Source: Puccinellia tenuiflora (Eukaryota; Streptophyta; Magnoliopsida; Poales; Poaceae). From it: DNA of 64,000 nt. Below the pieces are notes generated by a model. It ran no database searches, was not told where the DNA came from, and saw only the letters and a program-made list of their open reading frames with translations. The position numbers and the translations under genes are program-made. Shown here in pieces: positions 32,524 to 44,164 of this stretch. Position 1 is the stretch's first letter. Each line of letters starts with the position of its first letter. Where the stretch lies: the NCBI GenBank assembly GCA_012064385.1, contig QRDG01000524.1, positions 2,139,489-2,203,488 on the forward strand, read 5' to 3'.

Positions 32524-35500
32524 CTATTCGTTTGCTGATTCTAGAGTCTTCCGGTATTTGGTTTCGATGAGTTCTTCCGGAGAAACCACTTGAATAACAT
32601 CAACATCCTTTTCCAAGGGATTGCCAGAGATGTAGTGCTTAAGTCGCTGACCATTCACCACTTGAGGTTTGTCTCCGTCAAGATTATTAATCTTTATCGC
32701 TCCGGAGCGATAGACTTCCTCAATGATGAATGGTCCCTCCCATTTTGATAGCAATTTTCCTGCAAAAAATCTGAGACGATACCTATACAAAATCACTTTA
32801 TCACCAACATTAAATTATGTTTTCAAAATTCTCTTATCATGCCATCTCTTTACTTTTTCCTTAAACAAACGAGCACTTTTGTAAGCCTAGTTTCTCCACT
32901 CATCCAAGGAATTCAATTTAAGCAACCTAGTTTTACCAGCAAGATTAGGATCAGAATTAAGTTATCTAACAGCCCAAAAAGCTTTATGTTCCAATTCAAG
33001 AGGCAAATGACATGCCTTCCCATGAACCATTTTATAAGGAGACATACCCATAGGATTTTTATAAGCAGTTCTATAGGCCCATAAAGCATCATTATGTTTT
33101 TTAGACCAATTCTTCCTAGACTTGTTAACGGTCTTTTGCAAGATCAGTTTAATTTCTCTATTAGTTAATTCAACTTGCCCACTAGTTTGAGGATGATGCG
33201 GAGAGGAGACTCTGTGATTAACATCGTACTTGGCTAAAACCTTTCTAAAAGCACCATGAATAAAATGAGATCCTCCATCAGTCATAAGATATCTATGCAC
33301 ACCAAACCTAGGAAAAATAACTTCTTTAAGCATTTTTAGGGAGGTCTTATGATCAGCACTTTTAGTTGGTATAGCTTCCACCCACTTAGTAACATAATCT
33401 ACAACAACAAGAATATGAGTATTACCATGAGAAGTGGGAAAAGGACCCATAAAGTCAAACCCCGAACAATCAAAAGGTTCAATAACAAGAGAATAATTCA
33501 TAGGCATTTCATTACGTCTACTAATGTTACCGACCCTTTGACACTCATCACAAGACGAAACAAACTTTTTAGCATTCTTAAATAAAGTAGGCCAATAAAA
33601 ACCTGATTGAAGAACCTTATGTGCAGTCGTTTCACCTACATGATGTCCTCCATAATCACTATTGTGGCACTTCCTCAATACCTCCTCGTATTCATGCTCA
33701 GGAATACATCTCCTCAAGATTCCATCAGCTCCCTCCTTGTAGAAATGTGGGTCATCCCAAAAGTAATGCCTCAAGTCATAGAAGAATTTCTTTTTCTGTT
33801 GATAAGTAAAACTTGGAGGCAAAAATTTCGAGACAATAAAATTAGCATAATCAGCATACCAAGGAGCATCATGAGAAGTTACCTTAACGATGGCAAGTTG
33901 TTCGTCAGGGAAACTATCATTTACAGGGATGGGATCATGAGGAATATTTTCCATTCTAGACAAATTATCAACTACAGGATTTTCTGCACCTTTTCTATCA
34001 GCAATATGCAAATCAAACTCTTGCAGCAAAAGCACCCATCTAATAAGTCTAGGCTTAGCATCTTTCTTCTCCATAAGGTACTTAATTGTAGCATGGTCAG
34101 TATGAATAATTACTTTAGAGTCCACAATATATTGTCTAAATTTCTCACAAGCAAAAACGACAGCTAAAAATTCCTTTTTAGTGGTTGCATAATTCTTCTG
34201 TGCACTATCCATAGTTTTACTAGCATAATGAATTACATTCAACTTCTTATCAATTCTTTGGCCAAGGACAGCCCCTACAGCATAATCACTAGCATCACAC
34301 ATAATTTCAAAGGGTAAATTCCAATCAGGCGGTTGAACTATAGAAGCGGTGATTAAAGCCCTTTTTAGTACCTCAAAGGCTTCCTTGCAATCTTCATCAA
34401 AAACATATGGAACATCTTTTTGAAGAAGATTAGTGAGAGGCCGCGATGTCTTAGTAAAATCTTTAATAAACCTCCTGTAAAAACCAGCATGACCGAGGAA
34501 ACTACGAATACCTTTGATGTCTCTTGGATAGGGCATTTTCTCAATTGCTTCAATTTTAGCTTTATCTACTTCAATCCCCCTTTCAGAAATTTTATGTCCA
34601 AGCACTATGCCTTCATTTACCATGAAATGACACTTCTCCCAATTAAAATAACAAGATTGGTCTCCTCACATCTCTGCAAAACTTTGTTAAGATTATAGAG
34701 GCAATTGTCGAAAGAAGTTCCATAGACGGAGAAATCATCCATGAAGACTTCCAGAATTTCCTCACAAAAACCATGAAAAATAGCAGACATGCATCTTTGA
34801 AAAGTAGCAGGTGCATTACAAAAACCAAAAGGCATACGTCTATAGGCATAAGTTCCATAAGGACAAGTAAAAGTAGTTTTTTCTTGATCTTCATATTTAA
34901 CAGCAATTTGAGAGAAACCAGAATCACCATCAAGGAAACAAAAGTGAGAATTCTTAGACAGTCTTTCAAGCATTTGATCAATAAAAAGCAAAGGATAATG
35001 ATCTTTTCAAGTAGCCTTATTAAGTTTCCTATAATCAATGCACATTCTATACCCTACAACTGTTCTTTGGGGAATGAGTTCATTATTATCATTAGCAACA
35101 ACAGTCATACCTCCTTTTTTGAGAACATAGTGAACAGGACTAACCCATCTACTATCAGCAATAGGATAGATTATACTTGCATCGAGAAGCTTGAGTATCT
35201 CGTTCCTTATCACATCCTTCATTTTTGGATTCAATCTTCGTTGATGATCAACAACGGGCTTCACATCAGGCTCAAGATTAATTGCATGTTGACAAATAGA
35301 TGGGGAAATCCCCTGAAGATCATCAAGAGTATATCCCAATGCAGCTCGATGTTTCCTAAGGACCTCCAATAATCGCTCCTCCTCTTTCACTGAAAGGTTA
35401 GAATTGATAATAACAGGATATATTTTCTTCTCATCCAAATATATATATTTGAGAGTGTCTGGAAGAGCTTTTAATTCAAAAATAGGATCTCCCTTTGGAG

Positions 35501-36398
35501 GTGTCTGGGTCCCCAGAGACTCCACAGGTAGATCATGCTTTAGAATAGCCGGCTGTCTGAAGAAGACTTCATCAATTTCCTCTCTTTCCTGCATAAACAT
35601 ATCATTCTCGTGTTCCTCCATATATTGATGCAAAGGATCATTGGGAGGCACAGCAATAGAAGCAATTCTTTCAATAATAAGTTCCTCATTAGGTAATTCT
35701 TTATCATAACGATGTCTAGCAAATTTGGAAAAATTAAATTCATACGGTTCTCCAGCGAATTGAACAGAGACCTTTTCTTTCTTAAAATCTATAACAGCAC
35801 TACAAGTATTTAAGAAAGGTCTACCAAATATGATAGGACAAAATTTATCTTTAACCGACCCCAAGACAAGGAAATCAGTTGGATATTTTACCTTACCACA
35901 TAAAACTTCAACGTCTCTGACAATTCCCACCGGGTGGATGACATCTCTATTAGCCAATTTAATCTCCAAATCAATATCTTCAAGCTCACATGGTGCAATT
36001 TCGTGCATTATGTCTTGATAAAGTGTATAAGGAATAGCACTTGCACTTGCACCCATATCACATAATCCATAATAGCAATGATCACCTATCTTGACAGAGA
36101 CCACAGGAGTACCAACAACTTTTGCACTTTTATCCTGTCTAACAATGTTAGTAGCAGCTTCACAAAAATAAATAGAACTTCCATCGATGTTCTTAGTTAC
36201 AAGATCTTTAACCAAAGCTACCGGAGAGGCAATTTCAAGTTGTTCATCAGGTTCATAAGCTTTCCTTTCACTTTTATTAACCACACTAGCCACGATTGAG
36301 TGTTCTTTAATTTTTATAGGAAAGGGTGGTTTTTCAAAGTAAACAGCAGGTAAAACAGATTCAACTGTTTGGACAGGCACATCATCACTAGCAAGCAC
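32524..36398 (-). pseudogene. Pol of the nested gypsy element (PR-RT-RNase H-IN), broken
   Basis: Reading leftwards: protease with CDMGASASAIPY (about 36070-36035; the D-x-G-A core); RT from VHYVLKKGG through RMPFGFCNAPATFQR and the catalytic FMDD (about 34735); RNase H with CDASDYAVGAVLG and HTDHATIKYL; integrase with a H-H-C-C zinc region (HHVGETTAHK, CDECQ), the first catalytic aspartate in FDFMGPF, the second in MTDGGSHF and the glutamate in SGQVELTN; then a C-terminal GDKVILYRYRLRF/KWEGPF segment to 32524. Breaks: TGA at 35007-35009, a frame change near 34640, and in-frame stops at 32962-32964, 32887-32889 and 32815-32817. Copies elsewhere could supply protein; this one cannot. Confidence 0.88.
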
Positions 36399-36399
36399 A

Positions 36400-37249
36400 C
36401 CGTTTTACAAACATCTTTAAATGGTTCATGATACTTATCCCACTTTTCTTTTGGAATATTAATATGGTCCGCAAAGGATTTACAAAGATCAACAACAATT
36501 TGAGAATCGAGCCCAAACTTAGCACTAAGCATATTAAAACATTCAGTTTCCATGAAAGATTTAATGCAGTCATACTCATAATTTATACCTGATTCTTTAC
36601 CTTTGTCGATCTCCCAATCTTTCGCATTGCGATAAATCCTTTCAATTAAATCCCATTTAGCATTGACTTCTTTGTTTGTAAAGGATCCAAGAGAAGAGGC
36701 ATCAAGCATATCCTTATCATTGCGAGGCAGCCTCGCATAGAAATTGTTAACAATTATATCATTAGGAAGCTTATGATTGGGGCATTTAAGCATTAAAGAT
36801 TTCAACCTCCCCCAAGCTTGAGCGATGCTTTCTCCTTCATGTGGCCAAAAGTTATAAATATAATTTCTATCTTGATGAATTTCATGAAGAGGATAAAATT
36901 TGGAATAAAAGAGAGACATAAGCTCTTTCCAATCCATCAAGTGAGAATTATCCAGAAGCATATACCAATCCATAGCTTTATCCTTTAGTGATATTGAGAA
37001 TAATTTCCTCATGATTACCTCTTTTGACATACCTGCAATCTTAAATAGCTCACACAGATCTTTAATATAAAGCAAATGATAACCTGGATGGATGGTTCCA
37101 TCCCCTGCATAACGGTTACTCATAACATGATCAATAATTCCCATGGGTATTTTAAATGGATCAATTTCAAAGGGCGGAGGACTCTTATCCACCACAGGTG
37201 TGGTGGCGGAGTCGCTCCCAAACAACATATTAAGTGAGGAGTGCTCCAT
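36400..37249 (-). pseudogene. Gag of the nested gypsy element
   Basis: The ATG at 37249 (MEHSSLNMLF) opens a gag of about 283 codons with the retrotransposon Gag core: DKAMDWYMLL, FYSKFYPLHE and FWPHEGESIAQAWGRLKSL, typical of Athila-like elements. It should run directly into protease, but a frame change at about 36400, where an A-run appears one base short, sends it to an early stop at 36314. No zinc knuckle is obvious. Gag would form the particle that packages element RNA. The one-base homopolymer difference may be a sequencing error. Confidence 0.8.
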
Positions 37250-37335
37250 AACGAAGCAATGTAACAAGCAAAAATAAAAACATCACTTACAATAAAAGAG
37301 TTTCTTACCAATTCCACTTACCAATAGCGCTACAC

Positions 37336-37353
37336 TCCCCGGCAACGGCGCCA
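37336..37353 (-). other. Primer-binding site (tRNA-Asp) of the nested gypsy element
   Basis: The plus strand reads TCCCCGGCAACGGCGCCA, identical to the 3' end of plant tRNA-Asp including CCA, as expected for a minus-strand element. It lies 11 bases inside the 5' LTR. Confidence 0.88.
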
Positions 37354-37364
37354 GAAAAGAGTCT

Positions 37365-38877
37365 TGATGACCCACAAGTATAGGGGATCTATCGTAGTCC
37401 TTTCGATAAGTAGGAGTGTCGAACCCAACGAGGAGCAGAAGGTGTTGATAAGTGGTTTTCAGCAAGGTTTCACTGCAAGCACTAAAAGAGAAATGTCTTT
37501 GGATATTTCATTTAATGAACAAATAAAGAACAAGTAAATAAAAGAGTGCTACGATAATTACAGCAAATAGCCCAATCCTTTTAAGCTCAAAGGACAGGCC
37601 GGTTGTGTTACTTATGAAGATTAAAATGATCTCGAGAACACATGGGAGTTTCTGCCTAGCCAGTTTCATTGCATGCCGGTGATTAACCTTCAATGTTTTG
37701 ATAGTGCTATGTGGGTGGACCTATGCTAATGCACCGCCCTTACTTGGACAAATACATACTTGTGATTAAACCCCTTGCAAGCATCCGCAACTACAAGAAA
37801 GTAATTAAGATAAAAACCTAACCATAGCCTTAAACTCTGAGACCCTACACTCCCTAGTGCACTAGTTCACAAATTGGGGTTTAGGTTTCTGTCACTCCTG
37901 CAACCCTACCATAAGAAAACTAAATACACTATGCATTCCCCTAGGCCCTTTGAAAGGTGAAGTATCATGTAGTCGACGTTCACACGATACCACTAGAGGA
38001 ATAACACCACAACATAAATCAAACCATTAAATATTACTCAACATTATGCAATTACTAGCAACTAGGCTTTTCCCATGTCCTCAAGAACCAAATGAACTAC
38101 TCACAAGACATCATATAGATCATGATCAGAGGTGATATGAATAAGGGCAACAATCTGATTGTAATGATAATTTATCGATAAAAATCTCGAACATCAACTA
38201 CAAGTGGTAATCAACGCCCGGGATACGATTCCGATGAACTAATAGCAACACAACGATAATTGTTACAGCGAGATGAGATGGGATGACGGCGGTGATGATG
38301 GTGCTGATGGTGGGGATGATGTTGATGATGATCCCAATGATGCTTGGCGTGATGGCGATGACGATGGCGGTGATTCCCTCCTCCGAGGGAAATTCCCCGG
38401 CAGATTTCTCCCTGCCAAAGCCCTTCTTCTCTCTGTCTAGTTTCCGCCTCGTGGAGGCGGTGGAAAAATTCCTGGTCGATGCCCCCGATGTTTTTAGGTC
38501 AGCGGGAGTAATACGCTGAAGGGGAGCCGGAGGGGGGCCACAGGGGCCAGGGCGGGCCCCTGCCGCGGCCAAGGGTGGGCCCGCGGGTGCAGGCCGCCCC
38601 TGCCCCCTGGAGCTCCACTTCGTGCCCCCTTTCGGCTCCGTGACTTATTCTTCAAAATATTGACTTCACAATTTTCTGGAATTTTCTGAGCTTCCTACGT
38701 CAGGTATCTTGATAGGTACTTTTTCAGCTGATTTCCGGCTCCAGCAGATCCATCCCCAATAATTGCCAAACATGCAAAATAAGACAAAAGAACATAAGTA
38801 TTGTACCATAATATGAAATATATCAATGAATTGAGATAAATTATGATGTAAAATAGTGATGCAAAATGGACGTATCA
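37365..38877 (-). repeat. 5' LTR of the nested gypsy element
   Basis: 1,513 bases, pairing with 28421-29940. The two copies read almost base for base over long stretches with scattered differences, so this insertion appears younger than the outer element. Confidence 0.92.
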
Positions 38878-39235
38878 ACCCCCATGGCACCCCTCTGAAT
38901 ATCAAGAACTATCAAGCATTAAAGCTTGGGGATGCCCAATGCATCCCCTCTTCTTCATCGACTATCATGAGGTCGTTTTCGTTGAACTAAGTTTTTATCA
39001 CTTTACATATTATGTGCTATACTTGGAACATCTTTTTACTTTTAGTTTTGTTTGTTTGTTTGCTGGTCATATGCTTATAGGATCCTTTCTTTGTTTATGT
39101 GGGAGAGAGACACGCTCCGCTTTTTCGTTTGAATACTCCTGTACTTCGCTTATATTTCATTGAGTATTCTTAGCTAATGTTTGTTTGCTAGTAAGCTCTC
39201 ATTTTTAGCTTTTATCTTATTTAGAGCTGCTAGTA
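38878..39235 (+). other. Internal region of the outer retrotransposon resuming after the nested element
   Basis: Non-coding. It repeats the AAGCTTGGGGATGCCC phrase and is T-rich. No pol-like frame is seen. Confidence 0.5.
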
Positions 39236-40321
39236 CACTAGTAGAAAAAAGGGATTTCCTCCAGGTCGAATAGTCGCATTAGTCCCGGTTCGAACGGCTC
39301 GCATGCCGCACGGGGCTCGGGAGGTTTTAGTCCCGGTTCGTACGAGACCTTTAGTCCCGATTGGTGCCACCAACCGGGACTAAAGGGGTGGCATCAGGCG
39401 CGAGGCCCTTTAGTCCCGGTTGGTGGCTCCAACCGGGACTAAAGTCTACACCTTTAGTCCCGGTTTTGGACACCAACCCGGACTAAAGGTTTTTGTAAAA
39501 AAAATCAGCATTTTTACCTTTAGTCCCGGTTGGTATCTCCAACCGGGACTAAAGTTTTATTTTTCATTTTTTTAGATTTTGCCAGGAAAAACAGGAAAAT
39601 TTTGATTTTGTTTTTTGAAATTATTGAAATTCTTTTGTTGTTTATTTTATTTTTCAATTATTTTTAACTTTTATTATTATTTTATAATTTCTTTTGTTTT
39701 GCGAATTTTTAGTTTTTTTGAAATTTTTGAATTTTTTTTAAATTTTCTTCATTTTTTTAAAATTTTTGAGTTTGTAAATTAATCATTGTTGTTTGTTAAT
39801 CATTGTTGTTTATTTTAATAATTGTTTGAAATTCAAAAAATTTAATCATATGCCATCAAGACCTAAGGGTTAATAGAATTGATAGCTTATTATTGTCAAG
39901 AAAACAACAATTGCAGACTTGGCAGCTGGGGAGAGGGAACTGGGAAGTTAAGCGTGCTGGGGCTGGAGCAATGAGAGGATGGGTGACCGGCCGGGAAGTT
40001 AGAGATTAGGGCTGACCGGATATGCACTTTGACCTGAGAATATGGGTGATTAGAGATGAAATTGTCAAAATAATTCAAAGATTTGAAATTCAGAAAAAAA
40101 TAAAAAAAATTCAAAAAAATTCAAAAAAAACCTTTAGTCCTGGTTGGTGTTACGAACCGGGACTAAAGGTCCTCCGGCCCGAAAAAATGGCTTTAGTCCC
40201 GGTTCGTAACACAACCGGGACTAAAGGGTGGAGCCTTTAGTCCCGATTGCTTAGTCCCGGTTGCGCAACCGGGACTAAAAGCCCTTTGGACCCGGGACTA
40301 AAAGCCATTTTTCTACTATTG
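39236..40321. mobile_element. Non-autonomous CACTA element with TTTAGTCCCGGTTGG subterminal repeats
   Basis: Begins CACTAGTAGAAAAA and ends with the complement of CAATAGTAGAAAAA, CACTA-type termini with one changed base at the right end. Flanking trinucleotides are GTA and ATA. Multiple copies of TTTAGTCCCGGTTGG face their complement CCAACCGGGACTAAA at both ends, giving many local hairpins; the middle is very T-rich and non-coding. The subterminal repeat differs from that of the CACTA element at 3692-5335, so this is a different family. Confidence 0.85.
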
Positions 40322-41818
40322 ATAGTTTTTGTTAAACTCTCTTGTTCTTCACTTATATTTGTTGGAGAGTTGTTATTTATAAATTGCTTGAATTGTCAAA
40401 GTGACAAAATGCTATTCATGTGACAGTGGAATGAAACGAAAGCCTGCATAGTATCATAGATCATTGTGTGGATAATTGATACTTCTCATTTGTTTTGAGA
40501 TATTAAGATGAATGCTTAAACTTGCTGGTTATTTTAGTGGAATTGATTAGTAAAGAAATATTGTTAAAAGCTTGAAACTGTGTGGTGTTTCGTAGTTGTT
40601 AATTCATTAAGCTAATCTTTCCATCAAAAGAATTGTTTGGTCAATAAGGGAGACGGTGTGGAGCTTTTATGGTTATGGTTTACTAATGTCTTATGTTACT
40701 CTATTACCGGTTAATATTAGATGTTTTCTTCAAATACCTTCTTTTCTAAGCCTAAAAATTCGTACTGAGTGTATGGTTCACTCGTGCATCAAAATCCCAA
40801 AGCCAAACTATCTTGCCAGCTGAGTCCACCATATCTACCTATGCATGGTATTTTTGCCATTCCAAGTAAATTTGTCATGTGCTATCTTTAAAAATTCAAA
40901 ATATTCCTTTTTGTGCCTCTGTTTTTAAGTTCATGATGGAGCAGTAGAGAGCTAGATATAACTCGTGACGAGCAAGGTCATTTTCGCCCTTTCACCTGGT
41001 GTCGATGGATTACGTCTTCACTTGAATCAACCCGAGATCAGCTTAAGCAAAAATATAAATATAACTCACCATTCTCCTTCGCGCAAGGAAATCTGAGAAA
41101 TCAGCTCTAAACATTGGACAGTGGTGAAAGCAAGGAGAAAGAGGAGCGTACTCGCTTCTCTAAAAACCAGCTGCTCTCACAAGTCTAAAATCATTGCTTG
41201 TTATGGGGGACTAGATAGCTTCTCTGTTGTGAAGTCGTTGACGAAAGCATGCATGTCTCAAAATTGTTTTACTTCTGTTTCATAAAAATAAAAGCTCTAG
41301 TACATGACTAATCCCTGCTTCCCTTTGCGAAGGGTCTTTCTTTTACTTTTAATGTTGAGTCAGTTTTCCTCTTCCTTCTATCTCCACCAAAGCAAACATC
41401 TAGCATTGACCCTGGGTATCATTGATCATATTGCATTATCAGATTAAACATGAATCTTTATATTGACTTTACCGTTGGAAGTTGAGGATTTTTGCTAAAA
41501 CTTACATCTTCTTTGTTTTGATTCTCAAACAATTTAGTCATGGAATTGTTACCTATGTGAATTAATCAAATATGTGAATCACATTGCTTTCATGTCTTTA
41601 ACGTACTATTTATGAAAGGTTTTGCTTGAATGACTCAACTTGGTTATTCATTGCTTTCTTGCTATCAACAATAGACAATTGTTTTTTATCACTTCATTCA
41701 CATCCTATGCTTTGCATTACTATCTTGATCACGATTGTGTTGGTTGCATGTCTCATCAAAAATTATTTTGGTATCACTTACCTACTCGAGTACGAGTAGG
41801 AGTTAAGCTTGGGGATGC
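40322..41818 (+). other. 3' internal region of the outer retrotransposon
   Basis: Non-coding. Positions 40745-41385 match the nested element's 3' internal region in inverted orientation. It ends in AAGCTTGGGGATGC (41805-41818), the presumed polypurine tract next to the 3' LTR. Confidence 0.7.
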
Positions 41819-43418
41819 TGATACGTGTCAAACGTATCTATAATTTTTTATTGATCCATGCAAGTTTTGTGATGTTGTCAAATGTTTTTATTATCATATT
41901 AATTATTTTTATGTATTTTGTCGGACTAACCTATTGACAAGATGCCCAGTGCCAGTTTCCTGTTTTTGCTGTTTTTGTATTTAGAAAATCCACCACAGGA
42001 AATATCGTCGGATTGAGCTCAAAATTTACGGAGATTTTTTATGCGACGGAATACACCAGGCGACCAAAGGGCAGCCCTGGGGACCACCCACAGGGCAGGG
42101 ACGGCCTCCTACCGTGGCCCCCCTTGGCCCGCGGGTGGGACCCGCCCCTGCTCCTGGTGGGTCCCCTCGGCCCCTGCGACGCCTATAAAAACCCTAAAAC
42201 CCTAAAAACGACGGGGGCGGCCATTTTTTTCCAGAAAAGTCATCCTGAGGCGCCGTCAACTCAAACTCTAGTTCGGGGGTGATTCTGAAGTAGATCCCGG
42301 CACTCTGCCGGAGGGGAGATCGGTCCCGGAGGGCTCTTCATCGCCATGCCTTCCCCCGGGATGATTTGTGAGTTGTCCCACCTTGGGCCTTGGGTCCATG
42401 GCAGTAGCTAAATAGTAGTCTCTCTCTCTTGTGCTTCATGTCTTATGATCTTGTGAGCTGTCTAACATGATCAAGATCGATTATTGTAATGCTATGTGAT
42501 GTGTTTGCTGGGATCCGATGGATTATAAAGTTATGATCAGATTGTGCATGATTCTTATATGATGATTTATGTTCTTGCATGCTCTCCGATGTGCCTAGTT
42601 ACTTTGGCCAAGTGATTGTGTGTATCTACAAGAGAGAGTATTTATGTTAGATAGTGGGTTCATGCCCCCTTTTGTTCCTGGGCACGAGTGACGGAAACGT
42701 CTAAGGGCGAGGGTGTGCTGTTGCTACTAAGGGTAAAACACCGGTGTTAAAGTCTAGTTGATATTTAATATTGGTTACTTCATGCGCTTTACTTAATGCA
42801 AATGTCTGTTGCTTGCAACTTAATACCGATGGGTGACAGGCTGGATAGCGATCCCACGGTGGACTTTTTAGATAAAGATGCAGTTGGACTCAACGGTCTT
42901 TGTTCATTGTCGTGATGCCTACTTAAATATTATCATGTTCTCTTTGTCATAGCTAGATTAAGTTTGTGTTATAATCTTGTCAATTGCCCAGCTGTAATTT
43001 GTTTACCCATCATATGAATGTTCTATTTACTCGAGAGACTCCACTAGTGAACCCATGACCCCCGGTCCATCTTTTTTACATTGATTGCAACCTTTATTCA
43101 TCACTTTTCACCATCATTACTCCTCTGGTCCATTTTCATAATTCATCTATTTCACTATACAATTAACCGCTTTGTTTTCTGCGAGACCGGAATAATTGAC
43201 AACCTTTCCACCGTTGGGGGCAAAGTATTTTGGTTGAGTGTGTGCAGGTCCACGTCTGTTGAAGATTAAGCGCCAGAGATCTTCAACATTCACTTTGTTA
43301 TTGATTTCAAGGTCCTTCTGGTTCGATAAACCTCGGTTCGTTATCGACGGAAAACTGCTGCTTGCTACATCTCCGCCTTCGCTTGGGGCACCACCCAACT
43401 CTTCATCAGTAGCAATCA
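41819..43418 (+). repeat. 3' LTR of the outer retrotransposon
   Basis: 1,600 bases from TGATACGTGTC to GTAGCAATCA with a TATA motif at 42184-42191. The target duplication CGCCC follows at 43419-43423. Confidence 0.9.
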
Positions 43419-43800
43419 CGCCCATCCTCCTCACGCGCAATGAGGAAGGAGTTGTACGCCGCGTACCACTCCGTCCACTGCGGATTTTCCGGCTCCAGCT
43501 CCTGCTCCTGCTCCTGCTCTGGCTCGGGCTCCTCCATCGCATCCTCCTCACCTTCCTCTGGTCACTCGGTGTTACTATCCTCGCCCTCCTCATTGTGATC
43601 GTTGTTAGGCGGTGGAGGATTTTTCTCCTCCATAGGGAAACATCGGTGCGCAACCTAGGTGAGGGTGGCCCAGGAGGTGGCAATGTTGTGCAACATGTTT
43701 GTGGTGGCGCGGCGTTGGTTGTGTTGTCTACGGCGAGATATGAGCACAGCGAGAAGCGGTGGCACGATGAGACTTTATAGCCGGCCGGCTTGGTGGGAAA
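43419..43800 (-). pseudogene. 5' part of the transposon-borne pseudogene
   Basis: On the minus strand an ATG region near 43640 encodes EEKNPPPPNNDHNEEGEDS, then a TGA, then an acidic repeat with alternating E, P and Q (EPEPEQEQEQEQELEPE) and PQWTEWYAAYNSFLIAREED. The frame meets the retrotransposon at 43419 and resumes at 23996. No catalytic domain is recognised. Confidence 0.5.
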
Positions 43801-44164
43801 CGGTGGCATGCGCCGGGAAAAGGTGGCGCACGCGGGAACCGACGGCTAGGTGATGAGGCAACGTCTTTGTCGTGTCGGCCTGACAGCGCTGTCTGAGAAG
43901 GCTGCTCGGCCATTAATAGCCGTGACGTGACCAGTGTGCAGATGACAAGCGGCCCCGCCTGTCTATGGACAAGTCCGGCCCCACCGAGCCCCCTCCCCCC
44001 TCCCCCCCCCCCCCCCCCCACACCAAAAAAACTTGATGGCCCGCTCGGGGTGCGAGACAGAAATTGGGCCGGATGGAAGCTTTGGGGTGTGTTGTCACAG
44101 TTTTTCATGTTCGACACCCAAAATAAATCTCTAGGGTGTTCTAGGGGCCCCGGTGGAGATACTC

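Larger units (their letters stand above)
28421..38877 (-). mobile_element. Nested Ty3/gypsy (Athila-like) retrotransposon with gag-pol
   Basis: A 10.5-kb element in minus orientation: 5' LTR at the right (37365-38877), then primer-binding site, gag, protease, RT, RNase H, integrase, a small post-pol ORF, a polypurine tract and the 3' LTR at the left (28421-29940). The flanking pentamers are GCCCT and ACCCC, matching at three of five bases and consistent with one change in each copy of an original GCCCC. The CDMGAS protease, the FMDD RT motif and the long 3' region after integrase fit the Athila lineage. All major domains are present, but the reading frame has several breaks. It interrupts the outer retrotransposon. 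Confidence 0.9.
23997..43418 (+). mobile_element. Large LTR retrotransposon lacking pol, with two nested insertions
   Basis: Two LTRs in the same orientation (23997-25593 and 41819-43418) are bounded by a perfect 5-bp target duplication CGCCC (23992-23996 and 43419-43423). A primer-binding site like the tRNA-Asp 3' end follows the first LTR and an A/G-rich tract (AAGCTTGGGGATGC) precedes the second. The internal region encodes only a gag-like ORF; no protease, RT, RNase H or integrase of its own is seen, so it is non-autonomous. A pol-bearing gypsy element (28421-38877) and a CACTA element (39236-40321) are inserted in it. Part of its 3' internal region matches, in inverted orientation, the 3' internal region of that nested gypsy element. 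Confidence 0.9.
23203..44164 (-). mobile_element. DNA transposon-like unit carrying a pseudogene, split by a large retrotransposon
   Basis: The left end GAGCACATCTCCATCAGC (23203) and the right end, whose complement is GAGTATCTCCACCGGGG (ending 44164), form imperfect inverted repeats of the GAGCATCTCCA type often seen on grass Harbinger-like elements. Flanking trinucleotides are TAA and TGA. Without the 19.4-kb retrotransposon and one CGCCC, the unit would be about 1.5 kb. It carries a minus-strand pseudogene in two pieces. Superfamily assignment is tentative, because no transposase is present and the target duplication is imperfect. Confidence 0.5.
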
